Below are positions 33,090 through 45,635 of a DNA stretch of 64,000 bases, piece after piece. A program made the translations under genes and the position numbers. Each line of letters starts with the position of its first letter. Position 1 is the first letter of the stretch. The notes below the pieces were generated by a model. The model did not search any database, was not told where the DNA came from, and saw only the letters and a program-made list of their open reading frames with translations. Origin of the DNA: Voacanga thouarsii (taxonomy: Eukaryota; Streptophyta; Magnoliopsida; Gentianales; Apocynaceae); the NCBI GenBank assembly GCA_026120185.1, contig JANUWF010000008.1, positions 6,634,001 through 6,698,000 of the forward strand. The letters run 5' to 3'.

Positions 33090-33740
33090 TTGACCTTTCA
33101 TTCTCCCTTAACTTCTTTTATTGCCATCTTTCTTCAAAGTATAAGTATTTTTCATTCCCTTTTGGACTACATCTTTATCAAATATCCAAGGTCTCCCCAA
33201 CAAAATATACTCAACATGCATGGGATAAACATCACACAACACTTCATCATGGTATCCCCCTATGTCAAATTCAACCTTGGCTTACTTATTCACCATCACT
33301 TCTCCACAATTGTTCAACCAATGAAGCTTGTAGGGACTAGGGTGTTTTAAGGTTTCTAACTCTAATTCCTCCACCAATGTAGTACTAATCAAATTTTTAC
33401 AACTTCCCCTATCAATAAGCACACTACATGGTTTTTCCTTAATAAGACACCATGAAAAGAAAATATTTTCCCTTTGTATCTCATCTCTGTCTTTACTCTC
33501 ACAAGTATCCCCATCTCTTCTTTCTACTCCAATCAATAGACAAATTAGCTCAATCACCATTCCTCCTTTACTACACATTCCAACCCCTCCAAGTTTCTTA
33601 TTTCCCTCATCTCTTGATTGATTAAGTATAGGGTTGGCATGAGTGGTTTGCTTTGGGTCAACTCTCCTTTGTGGTTCTTTCTCAACATTCACATGTCTCA
33701 TTTTTCCACCTTGTGCCCTATAAAATCTCCTATGTGCCAA
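33090..33740 (-). pseudogene. pol: D1 protease region
   Basis: The minus strand reads RENIFFSWCLIKEKPCSVLI, then DRGSCKNLISTTLVEELELE, then TLKHPSPYKLHWLNNCGEV, and after a frameshift near 33285 VEFDIGGYHDEVLCDVYPMH and YILLGRPWIFDKDVV. This is the plant gypsy aspartic-protease pattern. The active-site loop reads D-R-G where the family usually has D-G-G or D-S-G. Upstream it joins the zinc-knuckle region. The frame stops (TAA) after GNKRS and no polymerase follows. Confidence 0.78.
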
Positions 33741-34266
33741 TTTGTTGGGACAAGTAGCTTTGGTATGTCTATAGGTGGAATTTCTACTACCTTGAAACTT
33801 ATCCTTCCTCCATTGTGGCTCTTTAGGACAATTGTAAAAGTAATGGCTTTTTTCCCAACAATTAGAGCAATCATACTCCTTCTTCTTAACACATACTCTC
33901 TCTTTTTTTGCATTCCATTATTTGAGTAATTTTGCAATATATCCTTTGCTCTCTTTGGAGGTCCTCTCACAAGAATTCCATCACTCTTATAATCTATCCG
34001 CCCAATTATTCCATTTTCACATTCACCATTTCTATCTCCACTAGTGCTTTGCTCTTCATCAAAATCATTCAACAATTCACAATTATCTTCGCATTCTTCA
34101 TAGTCCCTTCTTTCTTATTATAGCTATGACATTCTCTCCTGCCTAAGCACGATATTTCATATAAATCACTTACTTCACCTTGAGCACTCATAGAAGATGA
34201 ATCATATGAACTCTCATAAGCCATTTTGTTTTTGTTTAAAGAGAAAATTTGAGTAGAAAAACACAT
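33741..34266 (-). pseudogene. gag: D1 gag remnant with CCHC zinc knuckle
   Basis: A zinc knuckle CSNCWEKSHYFYNC is readable on the minus strand at about 33828-33870, in a different frame from the flanking ORF (34075-33698), so frameshifts are present. Upstream comes an acidic segment (NDFDEEQSTSGDRNGE) and a possible start MAYESSYDSSSMS near 34225. A full capsid domain is not visible, so gag is shortened as well. It would have bound element RNA. Confidence 0.65.
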
Positions 34267-34995
34267 AAGAAAAGTTCCTCAATTCACTCCCTTATGTGTT
34301 TAGCACTCAATCAATGTCACTCTACCATTGTGTTTACACTCTTCTTTAGCTTTTACAACAATGAGCTCACCTTCTTACTTTTTTCAATCCACTCAAGTGC
34401 TTCCCAAGCTCAAGACTAATTCCAAGAGAAACAAACTTTCTAGTGGCTACAAGAAAGATTTGCCTCACTAAGAACAATCTACTATGCTAGGAAACAATGT
34501 AGTTCATGAATGAAAGCTTGAGATAGTCATGTATGAGCAATCACAAGTCATTGATACAATACATCAAACACTTGAGATGCAACCTTGTAACTCAAGGGGT
34601 TTCAAAAATTTCACACTTGGAACAACCCAAAAACTCAAGAATCACAAGAAAAATTAATCCCTAATGATTATACTAACACTAAGGACCAATTTCTCAATAA
34701 GTAGAAGTAAAAAACATGAGTTTTATAGTTTTTATAAAAATGAGTTACGGGATTCCTGTTGAGCAGAATTTTGTGTAGCCAATCAACTCAAAAAACTTCA
34801 AATTTTCAACAATTTTAATCTCAAATAGCTACCTAATCATGAACCCAACATATAAGATCAATTTCACATCAAATTCATGGCACAATTTGAAGTTCTAAGA
34901 ATTCAAAAATAGTCCCGAAATAAGTGACAAAAATTTGAAAATTTTAACAAGTTCTTAAAGAAAATTGTACCTTTACCCAAAAAAAAATTTTATTG
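34267..34995 (-). other. D1 untranslated leader, left part
   Basis: AT-rich sequence between the gag remnant and the T2 insertion. No ORF, RNA gene or repeat array is visible. It continues at 41285-41299 next to the primer site. Confidence 0.55.
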
Positions 34996-35258
34996 ATTAA
35001 TGATGTGAAACCCCAGTCGAAACCAACCTTAGAGTAAGGGGGTTGGGATGCATATCATATTTTATTTTATGTTTTTTTAATATATTTTTATTTAGTTTTA
35101 TGTGCATTGAATTTGTGTTTTATAGTCTAGAGGGCTTGATTGTGATTATTGAGTGGGAAGGGAAAAATGGTAATTTTTGCCTAAGGTGGAAAAATGGAGA
35201 TAGCTTGAGGATTGAATAGGAAAATATTTTTAGAGAGGAAATAAGAACAAGAGTTTTT

Positions 35259-35314
35259 ATGGTTTAGTGGTTGGAGCTTTGGAATTAATTCTTGAGGTCT
35301 TGGGTTCAAATTCC
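35259..35314 (+). other. tRNA-like A/B boxes in S2
   Basis: The A-box-like run is atggtttagtggttggagc (35259-35277). The B-box-like run is gggttcaaattcc (35302-35314), the closest of all copies to a canonical B box. Confidence 0.55.
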
Positions 35315-36929
35315 ATTATTAGAGCTATAGAATGATTAAATTTTATTTTTGCTTGGGAAGTATCATTGTCGGCCTTAGTGGTGTTTGGAGTAGGGTAGAG
35401 ATGTTGTCCTATGAGAGACATGATAGGAGTCTTGAAATCCTACTCTTTTGCTCTATACAAAATTCCTAAGGGGAATTCATTTCCTCTTGATCCTTAATTT
35501 TTCCTGTTTCTCAATTCATTAGTTTGTTTATTTCGTTCAAGCCAATTTTATTTTAGAAAAATTCCAGAAATATGCTGTGGCTTTGAAGGTTCAAAATATC
35601 TTAGTAACAAACATCTTATGGACTAAAACAATGGAAGGATTTCAAGTGAATTAAATTCCTTAGTGAACTTTCTAAAAATTCACTCTAAATAGGTTCATTT
35701 CCCTTCATGTATTGAATTGAAATTTTCCAGCTTCTTGTGCCTTCAAGGTGTCGAAATTCTTAGCCATTATTCCCTCCCAAATGCTTCCAAAAAATGTACC
35801 TTTTGATCAGCTTGAAATATGAATTTTTCTGGCCATTTTCAGACTGCACAAATACTGTGCAAAACCAGAAAAATTTCTGGGCAGATTCGCAGCTTTGGAG
35901 GTCCGAAACCAAGCTGTTTTCTTCCAATTTTTGCTCAGCATCTTAGCCACGTTTTTCCTCCATAATATAGGCTGGAAACCAGCCATGGAAGACCCCAGAA
36001 ATCTCCTTCAAACTCCTTGCAAGTTAGCTGGAAGTGGCAGCCGAAACTGCCCAGGGAAAATTCCAGCATGGGCGAAAATCCTGTGCAGGATTTATTTCCA
36101 GCTTTGTTCCTAGTTCTATCCTAGCCGAAACTCCATCCTTTTCTGCACAAACCACCCTTAAACCTTCATTAACTGAGCTCCATTATCCTCCCTAAGTTCT
36201 GCACTAAAAATCCAGTCATGGCTGCCTAAAAGATTTCCAAAAAAAAATCTGCAATCATACCTTGATTTGGATACCAAAAATTTCAGTCACCATGATTTAG
36301 CAACCTTCCCTTCACCATTATACTCCTTAATTTTGGCCACCATTAGCCTCCTTCAACCAGCTTTCATTCAGCCAAAATACTGCTCCAAAATTCGTCCATG
36401 GCAGACTTCCAAAAGCTGTCTAATAATCAAAGATCTCCTTGAATATTTAGCTTCCAAAATTGCTTCCCAAAAATATTCTTCAAGGATTTCAACAACTAGC
36501 CTTTCCTTTTCCCTTCCAAACCAGAAAATCATCTCCCTAAACCCTACAGAAATTCGGCCAGCCCTAATCTCTTCAGAATTTCGGTAGCCTCCATCCAAAA
36601 GCTCTCTATTCTCTACAACCTTCAAGAACACATAGTACACCAAGAACACATACTCCTTCCTTTCACCTAATACCACTCCAAATCACTTCAAACCACCTCT
36701 AAAAATTCCAAATTTCATCTATTCATTGCTGTGAGTCCATCCGTGCCATTTTTAACATCAAACTACAAAATCCACCTTGCTCTTTTGGATAAAAAACCAG
36801 AAATTTTGTGAAAGCTCAAGAACACCTTCAAGGTAGGTTTGTTCAATCAACTTCATCTTCACTAATCTTTGATCTCTAATGAATATATATGTGTTTAAAC
36901 ATGCTAATGGACTCTCTTCTTCTCTTTTA

Positions 36930-36966
<37 letters not shown>

Positions 36967-38993
36967 TGACCGAACATTCCCTCTCTCTCTTGGCCGAATG
37001 ATTTCATCAACCATGGCCATGCTTCCTTCATCTCCTTTGGATGGATTTAGGCATCTAGGGGCTTAGATTCATTCGAAACTCCTTCAAGGTATTCATCAAT
37101 CAAGTAAGCCTTTTTAACCCTTCTTTTAAATTCTAGACTCATGTCTTTAGGATGATGTTGATAGAAGATGAATCATGAATAGGGTTGAGTATATATTGTT
37201 GTGATGAATTGAGATTGAAGCATGAATATATGTATGAATATGTTGGAGATGAGATTTTTGCATGAGTTGCTTTTCTTGGTTGAATATATGGTGTTCTAGG
37301 GTTTGATGTATGTCTCCATGATCAAGTATGCTAGAGATTATGTCATCTACGATGAATAGAAATTATATTCTTGTGTGATTATTGAAGCTATGATTATATT
37401 TATGCTAGTAATAGTTAGATCATGCCGTAGCAAGTCTAGATCTATGCTTATATGCATGATTTGGATGATTTGATGAATTGAAGGATTGTATATGCTCATA
37501 ATTGTGGTTAGCCATACAAATATGATCATGACCTAATTGTCCCTAAGCTAATTTTTATTTCATGAATAAAATATTTCATAATATGATTTTGCTAGTAATT
37601 TTCAAAAACCCTAGGAGGGGTAAATTTGGATTATTATATATAATAATGATATTTTAGTCAAATAAATAATAGCTTTTGCTAGAAAAATAAAATATATAGA
37701 TATTATATATAAAATGATAATATCAAATAAAGCCTTTTATGGAGATAATTATAATTAGTAAAATATTTATTACTAAAATTTTAATTATTATCTTTTAATC
37801 AAAACCCATTAAAATTTTATTTATTATTTTTCGAGCAAGACTCATTAAATTTATTTTCAACTAATTTTAGCTATCAATTATTTTATAAAAACTTAATTAT
37901 TAATACATCATTATTTTACCTAATATAACCTAGGACCCTTTATCAAATAAACTCTAGATTATTTTAGCGAGATTTAAATCTTCAACTTATTAGTACCTAT
38001 TTCCCAAAACACTAATTATTTTAAATATCAAATTAGACTTAGCTTATAAACCCTTTTTATTTATTATTTGGCCTTAAAGATTGGGACACTAGGATCATGG
38101 TAGTAGTGAGTTGAGTTAATTTTATTTGTGAAAGTGGATTTTGTACTTGATTTTCTTTTGGGATGATCTAGGAAGTCCTGTGATTAATTTATATGAACTC
38201 TTTCCTAGATTTAGAAGATTGTCAATGGTAAGGACCAACTTACTAGAGTTCATACCCTAAGCTTAAGGATAAGGTAAGTTCACTTGCATTCATGAAATTG
38301 ATTTTATTTTATTATCTTGGTTTGAAAGTAAGGTTGGTGAGTATCTATTGCAAATACGAAATTTTAGCACGGTAGCTAATTTTGAAAACCTCTATATTTG
38401 GAACCTTCTTATTTTGGAAACTTTCTACATTTGGAAAACTTCTAATTTTAGAAACTTCTAGATTTATAAATTTTTAAAATGTGTCAGGCATGACTTAGGA
38501 GCCAAGCATCAAACATTTTGATTTGTTTTGAATATGCAAGAGATAAATTTTTGGGCATGCATCTAATTTTTGAAAATCACAGCATGACTTATTTGAGCAT
38601 GTGGCTCCTCCACTATGAATTTGTGGAATAAATTATTGAATTAAAACCATACATTCTAAAATTTTTGTACGAGTTGAAAAATGTTGTTTGGAACTGTATT
38701 GAGCTAATTTTGTAGGTTCTACCTTGGAGCCTTATGAATTGTGAAGATTGAATAACGTTGAGTACTCAATGGGGGCTAGGCCTTTATACTAGCCTTTGGT
38801 TGGTCTGGGGATATCTCTCGGCAGGTGACCACCTTCGAGAGGTTGACTCTTTTCGATCAGGGTGTCAGTATAGAAGGTTGAGCCGTCCTTAGCTAGCGAC
38901 GGGGTTCTGGTAGAACCGATGGCCAGAAGTGGGACAACCGGTTTGGATTGAGTGAGAGAGGAAGGAGTATCTCACTCGGTAGGATGTACACCT

Positions 38994-39166
38994 ACCAAGT
39001 GTTGGAGGTTAAGTGCTTCATAGAAGTGAGAGCCACCTCTGTGCCCTTTCACCAGGTGTTGGGGGTCAAGTGCTCCACAAGAGTGACAGCCACCTCTGTG
39101 CCCTTTCACCACCTATAGGGAGTCAAGTGCTTCACCTGGTGTGAGAGCCACCGCTGTGCCCTGTCA
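38994..39166 (+). repeat. Three 57-bp tandem repeats in S2
   Basis: Units start at 38994, 39051 and 39108. Each has the form 'accaRgtgttggggg...tcaagtgcttca...gagagccacctctgtgccctttc', with increasing divergence in the third unit. Confidence 0.88.
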
Positions 39167-41299
39167 GATTAACTTGGTTGCTTTAATTATTGAGCTATTA
39201 TCGGGGAACTGTTCTAAAGTGTCATTGGAATTTTATTCGAAGCTCAAAATCTTTTAATTATTCATATCTTTCCAAACAGAATATTTTAAGAGCAATTTGC
39301 TCCATGACTTCTCACTACTATCTTCCCAGAAGTGAGAGTTAAATTTGTAAAGAAGGCATGACAAGCTTTTGATATACTGCTAGTGCATGCATCTGAAAAG
39401 TGTTTTGTCTTTTTAGCCCAACTCACACACGGGGCTTACTGAGATTTCTATCTCATCACTCTTTTTACCATGATTTCAGGTGGATCCTGCTGTGGGGATG
39501 AGTAGTTAGTATTATCTGTCTTGGAAGAGAATGTTGTCATTTATTTTTATGTATTGCTTTGGGGAGTTGAGAGTGGATAATTTTTATTTATGGATTTGTG
39601 TTTGGGAATTCATGGATTTATTCTTGGGATGTAATAAATTTTTGAGTTAAAGTATTATTTTAATCCGCTATTTTATTTAGATGACCTAGTTATAAAGACC
39701 CCTTATCCTTTGGACGGGGCGACATCCCTGGCCCTGGCGGGCCTAGGTAGTGGGGTGTTACAAATGATGTGTTCGGACTTGGGTGTAAAAATCATACAAA
39801 AACTAAGCACATTCCCAATCAAGTTTAAATTAAAAAGTTCAACCCAAATCACACATATGAGCAAGCATACTCATCATTAACCAAGCATAGGGTTCAAACG
39901 AGTGTTGATCCTCTAGGAATAAGTAGATATTAATCACATTTCTTTCATTGTTTAACTGACTCGATAAAGTGAAAAATAAATAAAAAGAAAAATAAAATAT
40001 ATACATGTCAAAGATGTAGAATTATGTAATTTAAGCCATTGTTCAGACAAGCATGATCTTAAAGTACCCAACCTTTATCATAATCAACTATTCTCTTGGC
40101 ATCACGAAGGATTAAAGTAGACTCACTTCTTTCCCAATCCATGAACCCCTATCTTCTAGGTAACTTAATATCACATACTCTGTCTCAACCAGTCTTACCC
40201 AAAAGATGCATTAAACCCGATCCTTGATTAAATTTTCATACTCTGGCAAACTTAAAACATAAAATTTACTAATGAATCCATACTCTGGCAGATATCAATT
40301 AACCTTTAATTACCAGTTTTTAGCAATTAACCCATTTCTCAAGCAAGTTAAGAGACAACAGATATGAAATCAATCAAATTGAAATCACCATTAACCCCGT
40401 TCCCAAGTAAGTTAATGGACAGAAACAATCAACCAATCTCGTAATAAGCACGAGTAATTAAATACCAAGAATAACAATCAATTAATCAAAAGATCAAATA
40501 ACTCTAAAAACCATGAATATCTAAACAATGTCAAATTACAATAAAACAATTAACATATCATTGTCCAAGAAAAAGAAAACAAAGTAAAAGAAAGCACTCA
40601 TAGACAAGCCTCCTTCTTTTTCCTTTGAAGACCTTCTTGTACAACCCTCTATGAATTGAAGAATTCCTCGTTAGATTGAGTAATTTTCTATGATGATCAA
40701 TGAATTCTCTTCTTTTCCCTTATGTTTTTCATCTATTTATAAGCTTAGGAAGTGCCTAAACCCGTAGGTACAGAGTTCTTGGCCGAATAGAAGTTGGAAG
40801 ATACTAAAACTCCACAGATAACCAAAAATCGCGTAGAAAAAATCAAGCACTGTCTTAGCTTCAGGGCACAGTCGGTGCCGCCTTAGCTCTCGGAGCCGGC
40901 GCTGGCTATGTTCTGCTTCTCTACTCGTTCGCCGATTTTTCTTCGAATTTTGCACCAGAATGCAGTCACGGCCACCTTGACTCTTGGAGCTAGCACCGGT
41001 TCCACTCTGTTTCCATCTGTTTTGTCAATTTTTTATTGCTTCGAAGTTCGTGTCAATAGTGTATGGCCGGCGTCGGTTCTAGAGCCCTAGTTGGCGCCGC
41101 CTCTCCTATGTTCTGCGACGTTTTTGTTTTGTTTTACCCTAAAAACCTGAAATAATGAACAAAATACCTTTCTAAGGGTAAAATCTCAAATATGAAGGAA
41201 TATAATAGTTATTGAACAAAATATATTACAAAAGAACCTTAAATAACTAGGAAAAATATAACTAATTTAGCCCCTATCAATTAAAAACAACATAATCTT

Positions 41300-41311
41300 G
41301 CTCTGATACCA
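41300..41311 (-). other. D1 primer-binding site (initiator tRNA-Met type)
   Basis: The complement of gctctgatacca is TGGTATCAGAGC. It lies eight bases inside the D1 5' LTR edge. Confidence 0.85.
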
Positions 41312-41319
41312 CTTTAATA

Positions 41320-42071
41320 CGATAAAATGCACAAGCCTCTTGATTTGATAACAAGAACCCTAGAGTTGGTCACCCAACTCCCTACCAAATTCACACACAT
41401 AAATAAACTAAATGTAAATGCACTTAACCCAATGAGATTTTGTGAATCTAGCCTATTTCAAAACACCTAAATACTATAATCTATCAAGATATTAGAACAA
41501 AAAGATGGGATTTGGAAGCACCCAAAAACTCAATCTATCAAGAACACTTAAGAAATACTAGCACCTAAGAATAGAGAAAGAGATCTAGATTATTTCTTTA
41601 AAGTTTAGAGACATTGAATCAAATGTGTGACTAAGCCCTTTGATATGGTCTTGAAATGGGAGCCAACCCTTACACACTCTCCTCTAGAGAGAATTCGGTT
41701 TCTCTACTAAAAATATTCTAAGTCTTGAAATTCTAACTATTACAAGAGTAAAGAGGCATATATAAAGATAACAAACTAAACCTAGAAAATAAGAGATGTA
41801 ATCTCAGCCATTCATCTCCTAAGTAAGTCTAAAATATACCTATTACAAATCAAAAGTCATGGGAATAAAATTTGAAACAAAATAAAACAAAATAAGAAAA
41901 ATCAGCAAAACAAGCCATTGCCCGAAGTGACCCAGCGCCAGGTGTACTGGTGGACCCGGCGCCAGGTGTACTAGTATACCCGGTGCCAAGTGCGTTCTGC
42001 CATCCTCACACCTTACTTTTTTTTATCTTTGTAGCCTCCTTTTACGCTCCTTCGGCCCTCCATACCAATTG
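41320..42071 (-). repeat. D1 5' LTR, partial
   Basis: Parallel to 31740-32514 of the left D1 LTR, with the terminal T changed to C (CGATAAAATG) and an extra GC-rich repeat near 41940-41990. It is cut after CCATACCAATTG by the copia element C1. The remaining 180 bp are not in the window. Confidence 0.8.
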
Positions 42072-43754
42072 TGTTAGAACTCTTACATGAATCAAATATG
42101 CATTACACAGCGAAAATAAAGGGATTCTATGACAATAGGACCACATGTATGTATTATAGAGGGAACAAAAGATCAAAAGACAAGAAGACATACCTTTCTT
42201 AGATGCCTTTGTTGTTCAACATTTTCGACTACTGAAGGTGTGATCCAACACAAACCACTAAAGTGTGAGTGTAAGACTCCCTCTAATAATATCCACACAG
42301 AGGATATTTACTCGAGAATGCCAGAATACAGTCTCTGTGCTAGCAGAGAAAGAATGGTGGCTAGGGTATCATTTTTTAAGAATAGAAGAAGAATGAATCA
42401 GAGCAAAGAAGTCGTCCAAGTGTTCTGTGTTTTTTTTTTCCTCCTATTAAAGCCGAGAGAACCATTCCGGAGTAATCCTAGGAAAAAACACAGAAACACA
42501 CGTTTTCTAATAAAATTAGAATTCACTAATTGCAATTGGAAACCATAAGTTTTAGCAATCATAATTTGGCTCAAAATTATAACTAATTATAATTTGACCA
42601 TAATAACTTTTTCTTCTCACAACTAATCCCATAATGTTATCAAATAACATCTTTAGTACTTAATCCTCTATTGTGTGTGTGACCTATTGGATTTCCCAAT
42701 CTATTGATAGTGAATATGAATTAATCCAACATCTTTGAGATTCATAATCCTTAATAATTTAGAATTAATCTATTAATTCTAATCAGGATTGGTTTATTAA
42801 TTCATCAATTAATAACCCATATTCAGCAGATCATGAGCGGTATTTAGCAATACATCATGACCACCCAAGAGTCTAAGAAGTCAAGTGGCTTGACATGAAC
42901 TCTTAAATAACAAAGTATAGTGCAATAAATTCCCTTCACCATACAATATCTCATTCGGTTTGGAGTATGGAATTAGTGCCAACTCCCTCCAGAATATATA
43001 TTAATTTTGGCCTGAATATATTAATACTTGTGCCAGGAATCCACTACTTTACATGTGTATCAATTAAAATTGTTTTCAATACACAATTACCTTGGCCAAG
43101 AATTTCACGAGTAGTAATTCTAATAAGTGGTCGTGAGATATTCACCCTTACTATTAGGAGTGGTGAATCCTTTATTGACCCTCTCAACTATTTTTGTTTA
43201 CCTCATATTGTACCCAATATCCATCCTATAGGCGGCCTTAGATCTGGCTCTAGAGATTGGAATCAAAGTACAATACTCAACAAACAAAATACCTTAGAGA
43301 TCCCAAGTCTAAGGATACTTGCACATTTGCTATAATGAGATTCTATCACTGACACTATATAGTTATCTATGTGATTATCTCATAGTCAGGTCATCCAATG
43401 CACTTATTTTATTAATAAGCATCCATGTATTGACTTTGAGTATCTCAATACTCACGTATATGAGACCACTGCTTGATTAGATTTGGAATTCTAACACGTG
43501 TTAGTCTTAATGCATTAATGATATCCATCTCATTAATACTATGACTAGGGATTATTTAAATACTAACACTATACAGTATAGTATGAATCTCATATCATGA
43601 TCTTCTTAACACAGTGTTTTACTAGAGACTTTCTAATAGTTATTTTACATGAAAGTAAAGAAAACAAACTGAAAGAGAAATAATGCCTTGTATGATAAAA
43701 CAAATGTGTCATATACAAAATACATGTGATTGCCTTTAGAGCACAACACTAACA
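42072..43754 (-). repeat. C1 3' LTR (1683 bp)
   Basis: Begins TGTTAGAACTC and ends CAACACTAACA. It is related to the C2 LTR (55810-57540), very similar from about 42600 to the end but different in the first 500 bp. The ORFs at 42129-42548 and 42967-43335 have a counterpart in the C2 LTR (56673-57110) yet look non-coding. Confidence 0.85.
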
Positions 43755-44104
43755 AACTCTCACTTGCACTAGAACCAATCATTCATATATCTTATACCGA
43801 ATGACTCAGCATGCCTATCATGTTTCTTCTATGATAGTGCTTTTGTAAGCGGGCCAGTTATGCTCTTATTCGTGGGAACTCTCTCTATCTCTATAATTTT
43901 CCTATCTATGATCTATCGGATCAGATGATAATGTCATAGTACATGTTTGGATCTTTGGTGAGACCATGGCTCCTTTGCTTGTGCAATGGCTCCGTTGTTA
44001 TCACAATATAAGGATATTGGACCAACAATACTAGGGACCACACCCAATTTCATCACAAACTTCTTGATCCAAATGACTTCTTTAGCTACTTCAGAAATGA
44101 CTAT

Positions 44105-45635
44105 TAAGGTGTCTGGACTTGGGTGTAAAAATCATACAAAAACTAAGCACATTCCCAATCAAGTTTAAATTAAAAAGTTCAATCCAAATCACACATATGA
44201 GCAAGCGTACTCATCATTAACCGAGCATAGGGTTCAAACGAGTGTTAATCCTCTAGGAACAAGTAGACATTAGTCACCTTTATTTCATTGTTTAACCAAC
44301 TCGATAAAGTAAAAAATAAATAAAAATAAAAATAAAAGTATGTACATGTCAAGGATGGAGAAGTATGTAACTTAAACCATTGTTTAGATAAACATGATCT
44401 CAAATGACCTAACTATTATCATAACTAATTACTATTTTGGCACCATGAAGGATAAAGATAAACTAGCATCACTTAGTCTGTCTCAACTAATTACTACCTT
44501 CTAGATAAATTAGCATCATTTGGTCTGTCTCAACTAATTCATCCACAAGATGCATTAAACGCAATCCTTGATTAAATTTCCTTAGTCTGGCAAATTTAAA
44601 ACATGAAATTAATCAATGAATCATTGGTCTGGCAAATATCAATTAACCTTCAATTACTCAATCCTCAGCAATTAACCTCTTTGGTCTAGCAAGTTAACAG
44701 CCAACAAATATGATATTAATCAATTGCAACCACCATCAACCTCTTTGGTCTAGCAAGTTAGTAAAAAGAAACAACTAATTAATCTCGTAATACGCCCAAG
44801 TAATTGAATACCAAGAAGAATAATCAATTAATCAAAAGATCAAATAACTCTAAAAATCATGAATATCTAAAACAATGTCAAATTACAATGAAACAATTAA
44901 CATATCATTGTTCAAGAAAAAGAAAACAAAGTAAAAGAAAGCACTCATAGACAAGCCTCATTCTTCTTCCTTTGAAGACTTTTTTGTACAATCCTCATTG
45001 AATTGAAGAATTCTTCCTTTGGTTGAGTAATTTTCTATGATGATCAATGAATTCTCCCCCTTTTCCCTTGTGTTTTTCATCTATTTATAGGCTTAGGAAG
45101 TGCCTAAACTCGTAGGTACAGAGTTCTTGGCCGAGTAGAAGTTGAAAGATACTAAAACTCCACAGATTACCAAAAACTATGTAGAAAAAATAAGCACTGC
45201 CTTATCTTTAGGGCACAGACGGCGCTGCCTTGGCTCTCAAAGTCACGCCAGCTGTGTTCTGCTTCTCTACTCGTTCACCTATTTTTCTCTGAATTTTGCA
45301 TAATGAAGACCAGAATGCAGCTGGCACCACCTTGACTCTTGGAGCCGGCGCCGGTTCCACTTTGTTTTACTCTATTTCACCAATTTTTTGTCACTTCGAA
45401 GTTTGCGCAATCCAGTGCATGGCCGGTGCCGATTCTAGAGCCCTAACCGGCGCCGCCTCTCCTCTGTTTTGCGACGTTTTTGCTTCGTTTTACCCTAAAA
45501 ATTTGAAATAATGAACAAAACACCTTTCCAATAGTAAAATCTCAAATATAAAGGAATATAACTAGTTATTGAATAAATATATCACAAAAGAACCTCAAAT
45601 AACTAGAAAAAACATGACTAATTTAGCCCCTATCA
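44105..45635 (-). mobile_element. T3: TGAT-family solo LTR (1531 bp)
   Basis: Runs TAAGGTGTCTGGACTTGGG (mutated TGATGTGT end) to GCCCCTATCA, with a perfect ACTAT target duplication (44100-44104 and 45636-45640). The target is the copia RNase H coding sequence of C1, which reads through in frame when T3 is removed. It is close to T2 over its whole length. The ORF at 45296-45511 arises from its GC-rich blocks and is not called. Confidence 0.92.
45081..45092 (-). promoter_or_regulatory. TATA-like box of T3
   Basis: The complement of ctatttataggc is GCCTATAAATAG, a strong plant TATA box. The same element occurs in T2 (about 40731-40744). It sets the transcription direction of this LTR family as leftward. 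Confidence 0.6.

Larger units (their letters stand above)
35004..39762 (+). mobile_element. S2: gypsy (E1-group) solo LTR, 4759 bp
   Basis: Runs TGTGAAACCCC to GGGGTGTTACA with a perfect AATGA target duplication (34999-35003 and 39763-39767). It is similar to the E1 LTR along most of its length, including the tRNA-like boxes, the CT tract (about 36931-36993) and donor-like GT sites (36833 and 37104). No primer site or internal region is present, so it is a solo LTR. It carries two local repeats not seen in E1: a minisatellite of 'tttggaaacttct' units (about 38385-38470) and three 57-bp units (38994-39166). The ORFs inside it (35895-37529) are not called as genes. Confidence 0.94.
35001..41279 (-). 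mobile_element. T2: TGAT-family solo LTR, interrupted by S2
   Basis: Begins TGA at 35001-35003, continues TGTGTTCGGACTTGGG at 39768 and ends CCCCTATCA at 41279. The perfect target duplication ATTAA flanks it (34996-35000 and 41280-41284). The net length is about 1.5 kb. S2 inserted three bases from its edge. A TATA-like box on the minus strand (complement of 'atctatttataagc', about 40731-40744) gives the orientation. It contains GC-rich blocks (about 40870-41110) with 'ggcgctgg' and 'ggcgccg' motifs. The ORFs at 40737-40955 and 40908-41090 come from these blocks. Confidence 0.88.
31740..42071 (-). mobile_element. D1: deleted Ty3/gypsy element, partly nested
   Basis: Minus-strand element with its 3' LTR on the left (31740-32695), polypurine tract, protease, a short gag with zinc knuckle, a leader holding T2 and S2, a tRNA-Met primer site and its 5' LTR on the right (41320-42071, cut by the copia element C1). 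The LTR ends TGATAA...TTATCA form short inverted repeats. Reverse transcriptase, RNase H and integrase are absent, although the usual C-terminal sequence next to the polypurine tract remains (complement of 32712-32745 reads NSRTNHRKE). It is therefore a deletion derivative. The gag-protease pattern belongs to a different gypsy lineage from E1 and E2; the exact lineage is not assigned. The far end of its right LTR lies beyond the window. Confidence 0.78.

Noticed and set aside
39765..41279. T2 as an internal gene region of the S2 retrotransposon
   Set aside because: S2 has its own perfect duplication and lacks a primer site; T2 has its own duplication and matches T3 as an independent LTR.
42129..43335. 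ORFs of 122-139 codons in the C1 LTR and the similar 145-codon ORF in the C2 LTR (56673-57110)
   Set aside because: They lie within LTRs. The shared frame reflects LTR homology; I saw no domain, and coding constraint was not tested.
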